Origin: VXYL01 sp965116345
Lineage (GTDB): Bacteria; Pseudomonadota; Gammaproteobacteria; Pseudomonadales; Azotimanducaceae
Assembly (NCBI GenBank): GCA_965116345.1
Contig: OZ220680.1
Location: 1,798,001-1,862,000, forward strand
Length of the DNA: 64,000 nt
Direction of reading: 5' to 3'
Positions 8,730 to 17,379 of the stretch are shown here, piece by piece. Below the pieces are notes generated by a model, which saw only the letters and a list, made by a program, of their open reading frames with translations, was not told the origin of the DNA and searched no databases. The translations under genes and the position numbers were made by a program. Each line of letters opens with the position of its first letter. The stretch's first letter is position 1.

Positions 8730-8999
8730 CTAAGGCTCCGGATTGTCCGGTTTGTCAGCGTCGCCACCGGGACGGGGTTCGCCCGAAGACAGGCGAACGT
8801 TGCGGGAGGGTACGATGGTCGAGATGGCGTGCTTGTAGACCATCTGGCTAACCGAGTTTCGCAGCACGACGACGAACTGATCGAAGGACTCGATCTGACC
8901 TTGGAGCTTGATGCCGTTGACCAGGTAGACGGACACCGGCATGCGTTCTTTTCGCAGGGCGTTGAGATAGGGATCCTGCAACGATTGCCCTCTCGACAT
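8730..8999 (-). CDS. hfq: RNA chaperone Hfq
   Basis: This 89-residue protein has the Sm1 motif ('GQSLQDPYLNALRKERMPV', 'VYLVNGIKLQGQIESFDQFV') and Sm2 motif ('YKHAISTIVPSRNV') intact. It has a short, acidic, Pro/Asp-rich C-terminal tail of about 20 residues, shorter than in E. coli. It forms hexamers that pair small RNAs with mRNAs. It lies between miaA (67 bp upstream) and hflX, the standard gammaproteobacterial position. Confidence 0.98.
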   Translation of the reverse strand: MSRGQSLQDPYLNALRKERMPVSVYLVNGIKLQGQIESFDQFVVVLRNSVSQMVYKHAISTIVPSRNVRLSSGEPRPGGDADKPDNPEP

Positions 9000-9066
9000 A
9001 CTCGACTCGTTCGTCCGGTGCGTATTCCGACGGAAGTCTCGCTCTCCACCTGACTACGGTGTACTA

Positions 9067-10050
9067 CTACCGTGGACCTCGCACTATGCGGCCACGGCCC
9101 AACTTTTGCAACACAAAACGGGTGGCAGAGTCCGCATCCTCGGCCTCCTCATCCAGCCCCTGCCAAGCGCGCAGCCAGGTGAGCTGACGCCTCGCCAGGC
9201 CCCGCGTGGCGGCGGCCAGTCGTTGCCGCATCTCGTCGAAGCCGTAGTCGCCGTCGAGGTGCCGCCAGACCTGGCGGTAGCCGACGGCGCGCATGGATGG
9301 CAGATCGGCGGACAGCGCCGGATCCGTGCGCAGCGCACACACCTCATCGACCAGGCCGCGTTCCAGCATCGCGCTCAGCCGGCGCTCTATTCGCGCGTGC
9401 AGTTCGCTGCGTTCCGGTGGCACGATGGCGACCTCGCAGAGGCTCGCCCCGAGGCGTTCCTCGGCCGACGCCGAAGGCTCGTCCCACCACGAGCCGATGG
9501 GCCGTCCGGTGAGTTCCAGGACCTCCAGCGCACGTTGGATGCGCCGCGCGTTGCCGGGATCGATGCGCCCCGCAGCGACCGGATCGCGCTTCTCGAGTTC
9601 CCGGTGCAGTGTCGGCCAGCCAAACTCGGCGCCCCGGGCCGCGATCCTTTCGCGCAGCGCGGCGTCGGCTTCGGGGAGTTCGTTGAGACCGAACTTGAAG
9701 GCGCGGAAGTACAGCATCGTGCCGCCGACGAGGACCGGCGTGCGTCCTCGGTCCAGGGCACGGCGGACGTGCTCGTCGGCGTCGGCCACGAACCGGGCAG
9801 CGGAATAGGCTTCATCGGGGTCGAGAATGTCGATCAAGGCGTGGGGATGGCGGCTCAGGACGTCTTTTGCCGGCTTGGCGGTGCCGATGTCCATGCGCCG
9901 GTAGACCATCGCCGAGTCGACACTGACGAGATCGACATCCACCGCGTCGGCGATGCGCAGCGCCGCATCGGTCTTGCCGGCGGCCGTCGGACCCATCAGC
10001 AGGACAACGCCGCGCCGCGGTGATTCGGTTCGCGGTGCCGGGTCGATCAC
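9067..10050 (-). CDS. miaA: tRNA dimethylallyltransferase MiaA
   Basis: This protein is 327 residues from a GTG start. That GTG shares four bases with the mutL stop (GTGA, 10047-10050), and starting there puts the P-loop 'LMGPTAAGKTDAALRIA' near residue 19, as usual for MiaA. A longer in-frame opening exists but would lie wholly inside mutL. MiaA adds the isopentenyl group to A37 of tRNAs reading UNN codons. The 'GGTMLYFRAF' and 'RRIQRALEV' motifs are present. Confidence 0.95.
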   Translation of the reverse strand: MIDPAPRTESPRRGVVLLMGPTAAGKTDAALRIADAVDVDLVSVDSAMVYRRMDIGTAKPAKDVLSRHPHALIDILDPDEAYSAARFVADADEHVRRALDRGRTPVLVGGTMLYFRAFKFGLNELPEADAALRERIAARGAEFGWPTLHRELEKRDPVAAGRIDPGNARRIQRALEVLELTGRPIGSWWDEPSASAEERLGASLCEVAIVPPERSELHARIERRLSAMLERGLVDEVCALRTDPALSADLPSMRAVGYRQVWRHLDGDYGFDEMRQRLAAATRGLARRQLTWLRAWQGLDEEAEDADSATRFVLQKLGRGRIVRGPR

Positions 10051-11873
10051 TGACCCCGTAGAAACAGCCTGTCCAGGTCCGCCATGGGCTGAACCACGAA
10101 CGTCGGCCGGCCATGATTGCACTGCCCGGCGTTCTCCGTGGATTCCATGTCGCGCAACAGCGCGTTCATCTCCGGGATGGACAAGCGGCGATTGGCGCGC
10201 ACCGAGGCGTGGCACGCCGCTCCGGCCAGCAGACGTTCCTGGCGTTCGCGGACGATGTCGGTCGTGCCAAATTCGACGATATCCGCAAGCATGTCGCGGA
10301 CCAACTCCTCGATATCGGCGTCGACCAGCAGCGCCGGCACCTCGCGGACTGCGATGCTCGACGGTCCGGTTCGCTCGAGGACCACGCCGAGGCCTTGCAG
10401 CTCGGCGCCTCCGGCCTCGACGAGGTCCGCCTCCGCAGCGGCGACATCCACAGCCACCGGCACCAGCAGGCGTTGTCTGTGCACCTGTCCGTCCAGGGCC
10501 TCGGCCTTCAGGCGTTCGTAGGTGATGCGCTCGTGCGCGGCATGCATGTCGACGATCACGAGACCCTGGTCGTTCTCCGCGAGGATGTAGACGCCATGCA
10601 GTTGCGCCACTGCGTAGCCCAGCGGCGGCACGTCGGTGGAACCGGGTGCATCCGACGCCACCGGCGCATCGTGGAGTTCGTTCTGTTCGCTGAACAGCCG
10701 CGCCAGACTCGGTGCATCCAGCCGACGGGGGTGGTGGTGGCGAAAGGCGAACGTGCGCTGGGCGGGATCGTCGCGAGGGTCCGGCGCGAGGGGTGCGGGT
10801 CCCGCCGCAGCTTCGGGTGCCGGCGCGGGTCCGGGGGCCGTCCCCGGACGCTCGTCGCGCAACACCTTGGCCAGTTTGCCGAATACGAAGTCGTGCACGT
10901 CGCGGCTGTTGCGGAACCGCACTTCGCTCTTGGTCGGATGCACGTTGACGTCCACCCCTGGGGCATCGAGTTCGAAGAACAGCACGAACACGGGATGACG
11001 TCCGTGGAAGAGCACATCGCGGTAGGCTTGGCGCACCGCATGGCCCGCCAGGCGATCACGCACCGAGCGCCCGTTGACGTAGAAGTACTGGCGGCTGGCG
11101 CGACTGTCCGAGTGGGTCGGCAAGCCGATCCGGCCGCCGAGCCGCATACCGCCGCCGGTCTCGTCGATGAGGATCGACTCGGCGAGAAAGCGCTCGCCGA
11201 ACACGGCCTCGATCCGTTCATCCATGGTGCCGGCGGGCAACAGCTCCAGCCGGCGGGTACCGGCGGTCAACTCGAAGGCCGTGCCGGGATTCGCTAGGGC
11301 GGTGCGGCGAACGGCTTCCTGGATGTGCAGCAGCTCCGTGCGTTCGGTCTTCAGGAACTTGCGGCGCGCCGGCGTGTTGTAGAAGAGCTCCACGACCTCC
11401 ACCGTCGTCCCCGGCGGATGCGCGGCCGGACGGTGACCGCGCTCCTCGCCGCCGGCCAGTTCCAAGCGCCAGCCGCTTTCGTGGCCGGTTCGCCTCGAGC
11501 TGACGGTGACGCGGGCGACGGACGCGGCGCTCGCCAGCGCCTCGCCGCGGAAACCCAGCGTCTCGACCCCCGCGAGGTCGCCGGCGGCCGCGATCTTGCT
11601 CGTCGCATGCCGCGCCACCGCGAGTCTGAGATCGTCTGGATGGATGCCGATGCCGTCGTCGCGCACGCGGATGCGCTTGGTCCCGCCTTCGTCGATCTCG
11701 ATTCGAATGCTCGACGCTCCGGCATCCAGGCTGTTCTCGACGAGTTCCTTGACGATGGACGCGGGACGTTCGACCACCTCGCCGGCGGCGATCTGGTTGG
11801 CGACGAATTCACTGAGCGGCAGAATCCGCCCCGCGGCGGCTCGGGATTCGCCTGCTTCGTCGCCGGGGTTCAA
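10047..11873 (-). CDS. mutL: DNA mismatch repair protein MutL (with endonuclease motif)
   Basis: This protein is 608 residues from a TTG start that overlaps the amiB stop (TTGA, 11870-11873). No ATG or GTG is available before the conserved 'LPLSEFVANQIAAGEVVERP'. The GHKL ATPase motifs are intact ('ENSLDAGA', 'DDGIGI', 'GFRGEAL'). The C-terminal region has 'DMHAAHERITYE', which fits the DxHAx2Ex4E nickase motif of Pseudomonas-type MutL, so this MutL probably incises DNA itself and does not need MutH. A Pro/Ala-rich linker of about 60 residues joins the two halves. Confidence 0.96.
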   Translation of the reverse strand: MNPGDEAGESRAAAGRILPLSEFVANQIAAGEVVERPASIVKELVENSLDAGASSIRIEIDEGGTKRIRVRDDGIGIHPDDLRLAVARHATSKIAAAGDLAGVETLGFRGEALASAASVARVTVSSRRTGHESGWRLELAGGEERGHRPAAHPPGTTVEVVELFYNTPARRKFLKTERTELLHIQEAVRRTALANPGTAFELTAGTRRLELLPAGTMDERIEAVFGERFLAESILIDETGGGMRLGGRIGLPTHSDSRASRQYFYVNGRSVRDRLAGHAVRQAYRDVLFHGRHPVFVLFFELDAPGVDVNVHPTKSEVRFRNSRDVHDFVFGKLAKVLRDERPGTAPGPAPAPEAAAGPAPLAPDPRDDPAQRTFAFRHHHPRRLDAPSLARLFSEQNELHDAPVASDAPGSTDVPPLGYAVAQLHGVYILAENDQGLVIVDMHAAHERITYERLKAEALDGQVHRQRLLVPVAVDVAAAEADLVEAGGAELQGLGVVLERTGPSSIAVREVPALLVDADIEELVRDMLADIVEFGTTDIVRERQERLLAGAACHASVRANRRLSIPEMNALLRDMESTENAGQCNHGRPTFVVQPMADLDRLFLRGQ

Positions 11874-13330
11874 CTGCCGCTTGCCTCGGCGAAAGGCACC
11901 GTCAACTCCTGGCCGACGTGGATGACATCTCCGGAGATGCCGTTGCGCGTCTTGAGCTGCCTCGTGGTGATGCGGTAGCGGGCGGCGATGACGGACAGCG
12001 AATCGCCACGCTTGACCACGTAGCGAACCCCGCCGTGGTCTTTCATCGTGGCCAGCAGGGTACCCGCCGGCGGGTGGTCTCGCGCGTACTCCTGGATGCC
12101 GTTGGCGATCGCCCTGGCGATGCGCCGCTGGTAGCTCGCGGTGGCGAGCTGGCGCGCCTCGTTGGGATTCGACAGGAACCCCGTCTCCACCAGGATGGAA
12201 GGCATGACCGGCGACTTCAGCACGGCGAAGCCGGCTTCGCCGACGCGGTTCCTGAGCAGTTTGACGTCGCGGCCGAGGGCACGCATCACGGTCTCGGCCA
12301 GCTCGATGCTGCGGTTTCGTTTCGAGTCCATGGACACGTCGACCACGATCTGCGCCACGGCGTCGTCGACGTCCTCGAACGACACCGGGCCGAAGCCGCC
12401 GACCAGGTCCGAGCGGTTTTCCTTTTCCGCCAACCACCGGGCGGTCTCGCTGGACGCCCCCCGTTGCGAGAGCGTGTACACCGAGGCACCGCTGACCCGG
12501 GGTGTGCGGAAGGCGTCCGCATGGACGGAGACGAAGTAGTCGGCACCGAATTTCTGTTGTGCGTGCTGCACGCGACTGCGCAACGGCACGTAGTAGTCGC
12601 CGGTGCGGATCATCACCGCGCGCAGACCGGCCATGCCGTCGAGATTCCTCTTCAGCTGCTGGGAGATCGCCAGCACCACCGTCTTCTCGTATATGCGACC
12701 GGCCCCGATGGCACCGGGATCCTCGCCGCCGTGCCCAGGGTCCACGGCGACGACGATGTCCCGTTCGCCCTCCGGGGCGCGGACGGCGGGTTCGACGTCC
12801 TGCCGTTCGACCTGCTCCGGGTAGAGGTCGATCACCAACCGATGGCGATAGGGCGCGATCGGCGCGAGCACCAACTCTTCCAGCCTGGCCGATTGGGCGA
12901 GATCCAGGACTACCCGGTAGTTGACCCGTTGGCGGTAGGCGGAGCGGATCTTGTCCACCACGCGGCTGTTCACAACCGGTGTCTTGAAGGACCGGCCGAC
13001 GTGCGTATCGAACAGGTCGATCACCACCCGGTCCGGATTCGCCAATCTGAAGATCTTGTAGGAAGGCGCGTCGCGGGTACTCAGGACCACGCGCGTGGAG
13101 TCGGGCGCGTCGTGGATGCGCACGCCCTCGAGCTCGTTGCCGACGACCGGCACCGCGGCCAGAACCGCCGCAGCGGCAAGCCCCCCGTAGGGGCGACCGC
13201 GCGCCCTGGCGGACGCGTTGTGGTCGCCCGCCCTGTGGTCGCACGCGCTGAGTCTAGACAGCCTTGGCCGGCGCCCCCCGATGCGATGCGCTGCACTTAG
13301 CAGATCAACGCCGATCGACGAGTTCCACAT
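11870..13330 (-). CDS. amiB: N-acetylmuramoyl-L-alanine amidase AmiB
   Basis: The protein is 486 residues from the ATG ending at 13330, which overlaps the tsaE end by 26 bp. An AMIN domain ('GVRIHDAPDSTRVVLSTRDA') is followed by an amidase_3 domain with Zn ligands ('VDPGHGGEDPGAIG', 'VSVHADAF', 'ILVETGFLSN') and a C-terminal LysM ('YVVKRGDSLSVIAARYRI'). It cleaves septal peptidoglycan in the periplasm. The signal sequence is odd: the hydrophobic core 'GLAAAAVLAAVPVV' is separated from the basic n-region by about 20 residues encoded by a GTAG palindrome (see 13184), making a leader of about 65 residues. No later start codon gives a better leader. Confidence 0.93.
   Translation of the reverse strand: MWNSSIGVDLLSAAHRIGGRRPRLSRLSACDHRAGDHNASARARGRPYGGLAAAAVLAAVPVVGNELEGVRIHDAPDSTRVVLSTRDAPSYKIFRLANPDRVVIDLFDTHVGRSFKTPVVNSRVVDKIRSAYRQRVNYRVVLDLAQSARLEELVLAPIAPYRHRLVIDLYPEQVERQDVEPAVRAPEGERDIVVAVDPGHGGEDPGAIGAGRIYEKTVVLAISQQLKRNLDGMAGLRAVMIRTGDYYVPLRSRVQHAQQKFGADYFVSVHADAFRTPRVSGASVYTLSQRGASSETARWLAEKENRSDLVGGFGPVSFEDVDDAVAQIVVDVSMDSKRNRSIELAETVMRALGRDVKLLRNRVGEAGFAVLKSPVMPSILVETGFLSNPNEARQLATASYQRRIARAIANGIQEYARDHPPAGTLLATMKDHGGVRYVVKRGDSLSVIAARYRITTRQLKTRNGISGDVIHVGQELTVPFAEASGS
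13184..13245. repeat. GTAG-type palindrome copy inside the amiB signal-sequence coding region
   Basis: CCCGTAGGGGCGACC at 13184-13198 matches the left arm of the 7253-7302 palindrome, and is followed by GTGGTCGC motifs at about 13220 and 13235 like those in its loop. The right arm with CTACGGG is missing. Translated in the amiB frame it gives an Arg/Gly-rich insert between the n-region and the hydrophobic core. Confidence 0.6.
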
Positions 13331-13727
13331 GTCTGCCCCTTCCCTGGACATCGAGCCGAATCTCCACTTGCGCGGCCGGCAGCCGGTCGCCGGCATGGTC
13401 CGGCCACTCCACCAGCTTGACCGCAGGCTCGTCCATCAAATCGTCTAGGCCGATGTAGTCCAATTCGCGCGGATCGTCGATCCGGTAGAAGTCGAAATGA
13501 TAGACCTGTCGGGTGCCAATCTCATAGCTTTCCAATAGCGTGTACGTCGGACTCTTGACGGCGCCGCGAACCCCGAGGGCCCTGAGGTAGCCACGCACCA
13601 GCGTCGTCTTGCCGGCACCGAGATCTCCGCGCAGGCAAACCAGCTCCGTCGCGAGGCCGAGCTCGACCAGGCGCGCGCCGAACGCGAGCGTCGCGGCCTC
13701 GTCCGCCAGGTAGGCGTCGGCACTCAC
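13305..13727 (-). CDS. tsaE: tRNA threonylcarbamoyladenosine biosynthesis ATPase TsaE
   Basis: This 140-residue protein has Walker A 'GDLGAGKTTLVRGYLRAL', then 'VKSPTYTLLESYE' and 'VYHFDFYRI', all conserved in TsaE. It works with TsaB and TsaD to make t6A37 in tRNA. Its start overlaps the nnr stop by four bases (ATGA), and its 3' end overlaps amiB, so the three are translationally linked. Confidence 0.97.
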   Translation of the reverse strand: MSADAYLADEAATLAFGARLVELGLATELVCLRGDLGAGKTTLVRGYLRALGVRGAVKSPTYTLLESYEIGTRQVYHFDFYRIDDPRELDYIGLDDLMDEPAVKLVEWPDHAGDRLPAAQVEIRLDVQGRGRHVELVDRR

Positions 13728-15205
13728 TGATCGAGCCTCAGGGCGTCGATCAGATCGCTGGCGATCAGGCTTCCCACCTGGCCGGCCCGGGCCTCGTCGC
13801 CAGCCCGGGCGTGCAACCAGACCCCGAGTCCGGCGGCCGCGGCGGGTTCCAGGCCACGCGCCAGGAGCGCGCCGACGATACCGGTCAGTACATCCCCGCT
13901 GCCGGCGGTCGCCATACCCGGATTGCCGTCCACGCAGACGGATTCCAGTGTCCCGCTTCGGGCGATCAGCGTGCCCGCACCCTTCAGAACCGCGACCACC
14001 CCCACACCGATTTCCGACAGCATGGCGGCGGCCCGGGGACGGTTCCCCTGAACCCAGGCCGGATCCTTGCCCAGCAGCCTGCCCGCTTCACCGGGATGCG
14101 GGGTGATCACCGCCCCGCCGGGTAGCGCCATCCCCGTTTCGGCAACGGCGTTCAGGCCGTCGGCATCGACGACCAGCGGTTTCCCCGCCGAGGTCACCGC
14201 GCCAAGAAGCTCGCGACCCCAGTCGCGCCGGCCGAGTCCCGGGCCGACGGCGATGGCGCTGGCAGCGGCCATCAAGTCCGCCATGTCGGTCGGGGTCTGT
14301 ACCGCCCGCACCATGAGTTCCGGCCGACGCGCCAGGATCGCCGCCCGGTTGGCTTCGTGGGTGGCGATGTTGACGAGCCCCGCACCCGCCCTGAGTGCGG
14401 CCTCGCCGGCGAGCAGTGCGGCACCACCCATGTCCTCGTCGCCGGCGACGATCAGCAACCGACCGAAATCGCCTTTATGGGCGTCCGGTCGTCTTGCGAG
14501 GGCCGCTAGTCCATCGCCGTTCAGGACGGCCACGCCGCGACGGTCGTAGACGTCCTCCGGCAGACCGAGGTCGTCGAAGTGAACCTCGCCGACGTGGTCG
14601 ACCGCAGCGCCCGTCACCAGGCCCAGTTTCGCGGCCACGAACGTGACCGTGAGGTCCGACCGCACTGGACGGGGAGTCAACAGGCCACCGCTGTCGGCAT
14701 CGACGCCACTTGGCACGTCGATGGCGAGCACCGGCCGAGCGGCGGCATTGATCCGGTCGATGGCCACCTGGTAGGCCTCGCGCACCTCACCTTTCGCGCC
14801 GGTGCCGAGCAGCGCGTCCACGACCATATCGCCGAGGACCGACCAATTGTCCGTTGTCCACGGGATGTCCCCGCCGAGACGGGCCGCGGCGAAACGGCTG
14901 GCTTCGAGGGCATCCCCGGTCAGTCGGTCGGGATCGGCGACCTGCACCAGTTGCACCTCGAGTCCGGCGTCCTTCGCCAAGCCGGCGACGACGTAGCCGT
15001 CGCCGGCATTGTTCCCGGAACCGCAGACCACGGTGATCGACCGGACATCGGGCCAACGTGCGCGCAGGGCCTCGAACGCCGCCCGGCCGGCCCGGTGCAT
15101 CAAGCGGATGCCGGGGATTGCGAACTCGTCGATGGCGCGCCGATCGAAAGCCCGGGTTTCCGACCCGGTGAACACCCGCGAGACATTCCCTGTCGGCTGG
15201 AGCAT
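13724..15205 (-). CDS. nnr: Bifunctional NAD(P)H-hydrate epimerase / ADP-dependent hydratase
   Basis: This 493-residue protein is the YjeF fusion. The N-terminal epimerase domain (to about residue 215) has 'GSGNNAGDGYVVAGLAKDAG'. The C-terminal ribokinase-like dehydratase (about 225-485) has 'KGAGTLIARSG', 'GNPGMATAGSGDVLTG' and 'ITPHPGEAGRLL'. It repairs damaged NADH/NADPH hydrates. It heads the superoperon that continues through tsaE-amiB-mutL-miaA-hfq-hflXKC-purA. An Uma2 gene lies only 18 bp upstream on the same strand, so this operon may now be transcribed from the Uma2 promoter. Confidence 0.97.
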   Translation of the reverse strand: MLQPTGNVSRVFTGSETRAFDRRAIDEFAIPGIRLMHRAGRAAFEALRARWPDVRSITVVCGSGNNAGDGYVVAGLAKDAGLEVQLVQVADPDRLTGDALEASRFAAARLGGDIPWTTDNWSVLGDMVVDALLGTGAKGEVREAYQVAIDRINAAARPVLAIDVPSGVDADSGGLLTPRPVRSDLTVTFVAAKLGLVTGAAVDHVGEVHFDDLGLPEDVYDRRGVAVLNGDGLAALARRPDAHKGDFGRLLIVAGDEDMGGAALLAGEAALRAGAGLVNIATHEANRAAILARRPELMVRAVQTPTDMADLMAAASAIAVGPGLGRRDWGRELLGAVTSAGKPLVVDADGLNAVAETGMALPGGAVITPHPGEAGRLLGKDPAWVQGNRPRAAAMLSEIGVGVVAVLKGAGTLIARSGTLESVCVDGNPGMATAGSGDVLTGIVGALLARGLEPAAAAGLGVWLHARAGDEARAGQVGSLIASDLIDALRLDQ

Positions 15206-15223
15206 GGGACTCCCTGCGCGAAG

Positions 15224-16033
15224 CTACTTGGACCGCGCCAGCAGTGCTTCCAGCTCCGCGTTTCGTCGCTCGGCCTGTCTTACCCGTTCCTCGGCGGCTC
15301 GCAGCGCCGCCGCGGCTTTGTCGCGCGCCGTCTCGGCCTGCCGACGCAGGATTTCGGTTTGCGTATGGTCGGGCAGGATCTGACCAGCACCAGGGTCGCG
15401 GAAGCGAAGCTTGTCTCCCTCGACCACGACTTCCAGCCCGAGCGCCCGGCTCGGCAGTCCGCCGTCGGGGAGCGGTCTTATGCTCTCGTAGGCGCCGTCA
15501 CGGAGGCGGTGGCCCACCAAGTCCAAACCGAACGGTTCGAAGAGCCACAATTCGCGCACACCCAACGCCGCGTAGAGTCCCGGCTTGACCCGGACATCCT
15601 TCCGCCAAGTGCTCTTCGAGAGCACCTCCAGAACGAAATCCGGAACCCTGCCGCCTTCCTGCCAGACCTTGTAGGACGACCTTTCGGACGTGCCGGCATC
15701 GAAGATCGCCATCAGGTCCGGCGCCAACGCCGCTGCGCGATTGCCCTCCTCGAACGGCAACATCAAGTCCTTTGCCACCAGCGTATCCGGCCGATCCGAG
15801 AACCAGGTCTCGAGCGTGTAGTAGCCATAGACGGTCGTCGCCAGATGACGCATGCTCTCGGTCACCTTGCTGTCCGGCCCCGGATAACCCTCGTCGTCAT
15901 ACTCGACGGGCGGTACGGGCCGATAGAGCGCGTCCGCGTGGATCACGGACAGCGGCAAGTCGCGGTCGGACGGTGCTGGCGACGCGGCCTTCGCCGGTAG
16001 CGGTTTCGGTGCTCGGATCCGGGGTTGCATCAT
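15224..16033 (-). CDS. Uma2 family (DUF820) putative endonuclease with coiled-coil tail
   Basis: The protein is 269 residues. The core has the PD-(D/E)xK-like Uma2 pattern: 'VAKDLMLPFEEG', then 'VPDFVLEVLSKSTWRKD', 'KPGLYAALGVRELWLFEPFG'. The last 45 residues form a charged Ala/Arg/Glu coiled coil ('RQAETARDKAAAALRAAEER'), common in Uma2 paralogues. The biological role is unknown; nuclease activity is inferred from the fold. It sits between divergent queG and nnr, which are adjacent in enterics, so it is an insertion into a conserved neighbourhood and likely acquired. The 256-bp upstream gap (16034-16289) contains both divergent promoters, but I see no clear operator. Confidence 0.85.
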   Translation of the reverse strand: MMQPRIRAPKPLPAKAASPAPSDRDLPLSVIHADALYRPVPPVEYDDEGYPGPDSKVTESMRHLATTVYGYYTLETWFSDRPDTLVAKDLMLPFEEGNRAAALAPDLMAIFDAGTSERSSYKVWQEGGRVPDFVLEVLSKSTWRKDVRVKPGLYAALGVRELWLFEPFGLDLVGHRLRDGAYESIRPLPDGGLPSRALGLEVVVEGDKLRFRDPGAGQILPDHTQTEILRRQAETARDKAAAALRAAEERVRQAERRNAELEALLARSK

Positions 16034-16289
16034 CGAAAAGTACCATGAAAAGGACGCTCGTACCGGTGGCGTTCACGGATCCGTGAGCGACCCGTCGGGG
16101 TGCCGAGCTTCCGTCAAATCAGGACCGATGCGTTACGGAGATCGGCCATACCGCTTGTGAGAAATCGACCGTTCGCGGCACCGGATCTCGTGCCCAAGAT
16201 GGTCAACCGTGCCGGCTCCACGGCACCGCTCCGGGCTTGTCGATAGAATCGGACCAACAACGGCGGCGAGACAGGCGAGGTCGGTTCGC

Positions 16290-17348
16290 ATGCCGGATGC
16301 GGTGGACTACGAGGCACTCGGGCGGGAGATCGAAGGCTGGGCCTGCGAACTGGGCTTCCAGCAGATCGGCGTCGCCGACACGAATCTCGACGACTACGCC
16401 CCGGCCTACCGGCGTTGGCTCGCCGAGCGGCTGCACGGCGACATGGGCTACCTCGCCCGCAACATCGATAAGCGTCTCGCGCCGGGGCAACTGCATCCGG
16501 GAACCATCCGCGTCATCGCCGCGCGGATGGACTACCTGGGCACGCCGCCGCCGGCGGCCACCGACCTGCCGGAGAACGACGGCCGCGCCGTGGTCGCCCG
16601 CTATGGCCACGGGCGCGACTACCACAAGACGATCCGGCGCCGGTTGGCCAAATTGGCGGCGCGCATCGAGAAGGCGGCCGACGGGCGCTACCGCGCGTTC
16701 ACCGACTCGGCCCCGGTACTGGAGAAACCGCTAGGCGAGAAGTCGGGCCTCGGCTGGATCGGCAAGAACACGCTGCTTTTGAACGAAGACGCGGGCTCGT
16801 GGTTCTTCCTCGGCGAGATCTACACCGATCTGCCGTTGCCGGTGACGCCGCCCAAGCCCCAACCCGGGTGCGGCTCCTGCCGGGCGTGCATCACGGTGTG
16901 CCCCACACAGGCGATCGTCGCCCCCGGCAAACTCGATGCGCGGCGCTGCATCTCCTACCTCACGATCGAGCACAAGGGCTCCATTCCCGAGGCGCTGCGC
17001 GAACCCATCGGCAGCCGGGTGTTCGGCTGCGACGACTGCCAGATCGTGTGTCCGTGGAACCGCTTCGCCAAGCGCTCGCCGGAGGCCGAGTTCGCACCCC
17101 GCCACGGCCTCGACCAGGCCACCATCGCCGACCTGCTCGGCTGGGACGAGGCGACCTTCTTCGCACGCACCGAGGGCATGGCCATCCGCCGCGTGAACTA
17201 CCGCCAGTGGGTTCGCAACCTGGCGGTCGCCGCCGGCAACGCCCCACCGGACCCCGCCATCGGCGCGGCGCTGCGTGAACGGCGCAAGGACGCCGACGAC
17301 ATGGTCCGGGAGCACATCGACTGGGCACTGGCACGGCAAAGCGAGTAG
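16290..17348 (+). CDS. queG: Epoxyqueuosine reductase QueG
   Basis: This protein is 352 residues from the ATG at 16290; an upstream extension in frame is not conserved-looking. Two 4Fe-4S cluster motifs are present, 'CGSCRACITVCPTQA' and 'CDDCQIVCPWN', along with the cobalamin-binding N-terminal region ('GFQQIGVADTNLDDYAPAY', 'DSAPVLEKPLGEKSGLGWIG'). QueG carries out the last step of queuosine synthesis in tRNA and needs cobalamin. Divergent from nnr/tsaE as in E. coli, though Uma2 now separates them. Confidence 0.97.
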   Translation: MPDAVDYEALGREIEGWACELGFQQIGVADTNLDDYAPAYRRWLAERLHGDMGYLARNIDKRLAPGQLHPGTIRVIAARMDYLGTPPPAATDLPENDGRAVVARYGHGRDYHKTIRRRLAKLAARIEKAADGRYRAFTDSAPVLEKPLGEKSGLGWIGKNTLLLNEDAGSWFFLGEIYTDLPLPVTPPKPQPGCGSCRACITVCPTQAIVAPGKLDARRCISYLTIEHKGSIPEALREPIGSRVFGCDDCQIVCPWNRFAKRSPEAEFAPRHGLDQATIADLLGWDEATFFARTEGMAIRRVNYRQWVRNLAVAAGNAPPDPAIGAALRERRKDADDMVREHIDWALARQSE

Positions 17349-17379
17349 CGAGCGACGGGAGACATCCACTCGTCCACCA

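Noticed and set aside
7494..9053. Long plus-strand open frame opposite hflX and hfq
   Set aside because: It is antisense to two clearly conserved genes; its length follows from high GC content.
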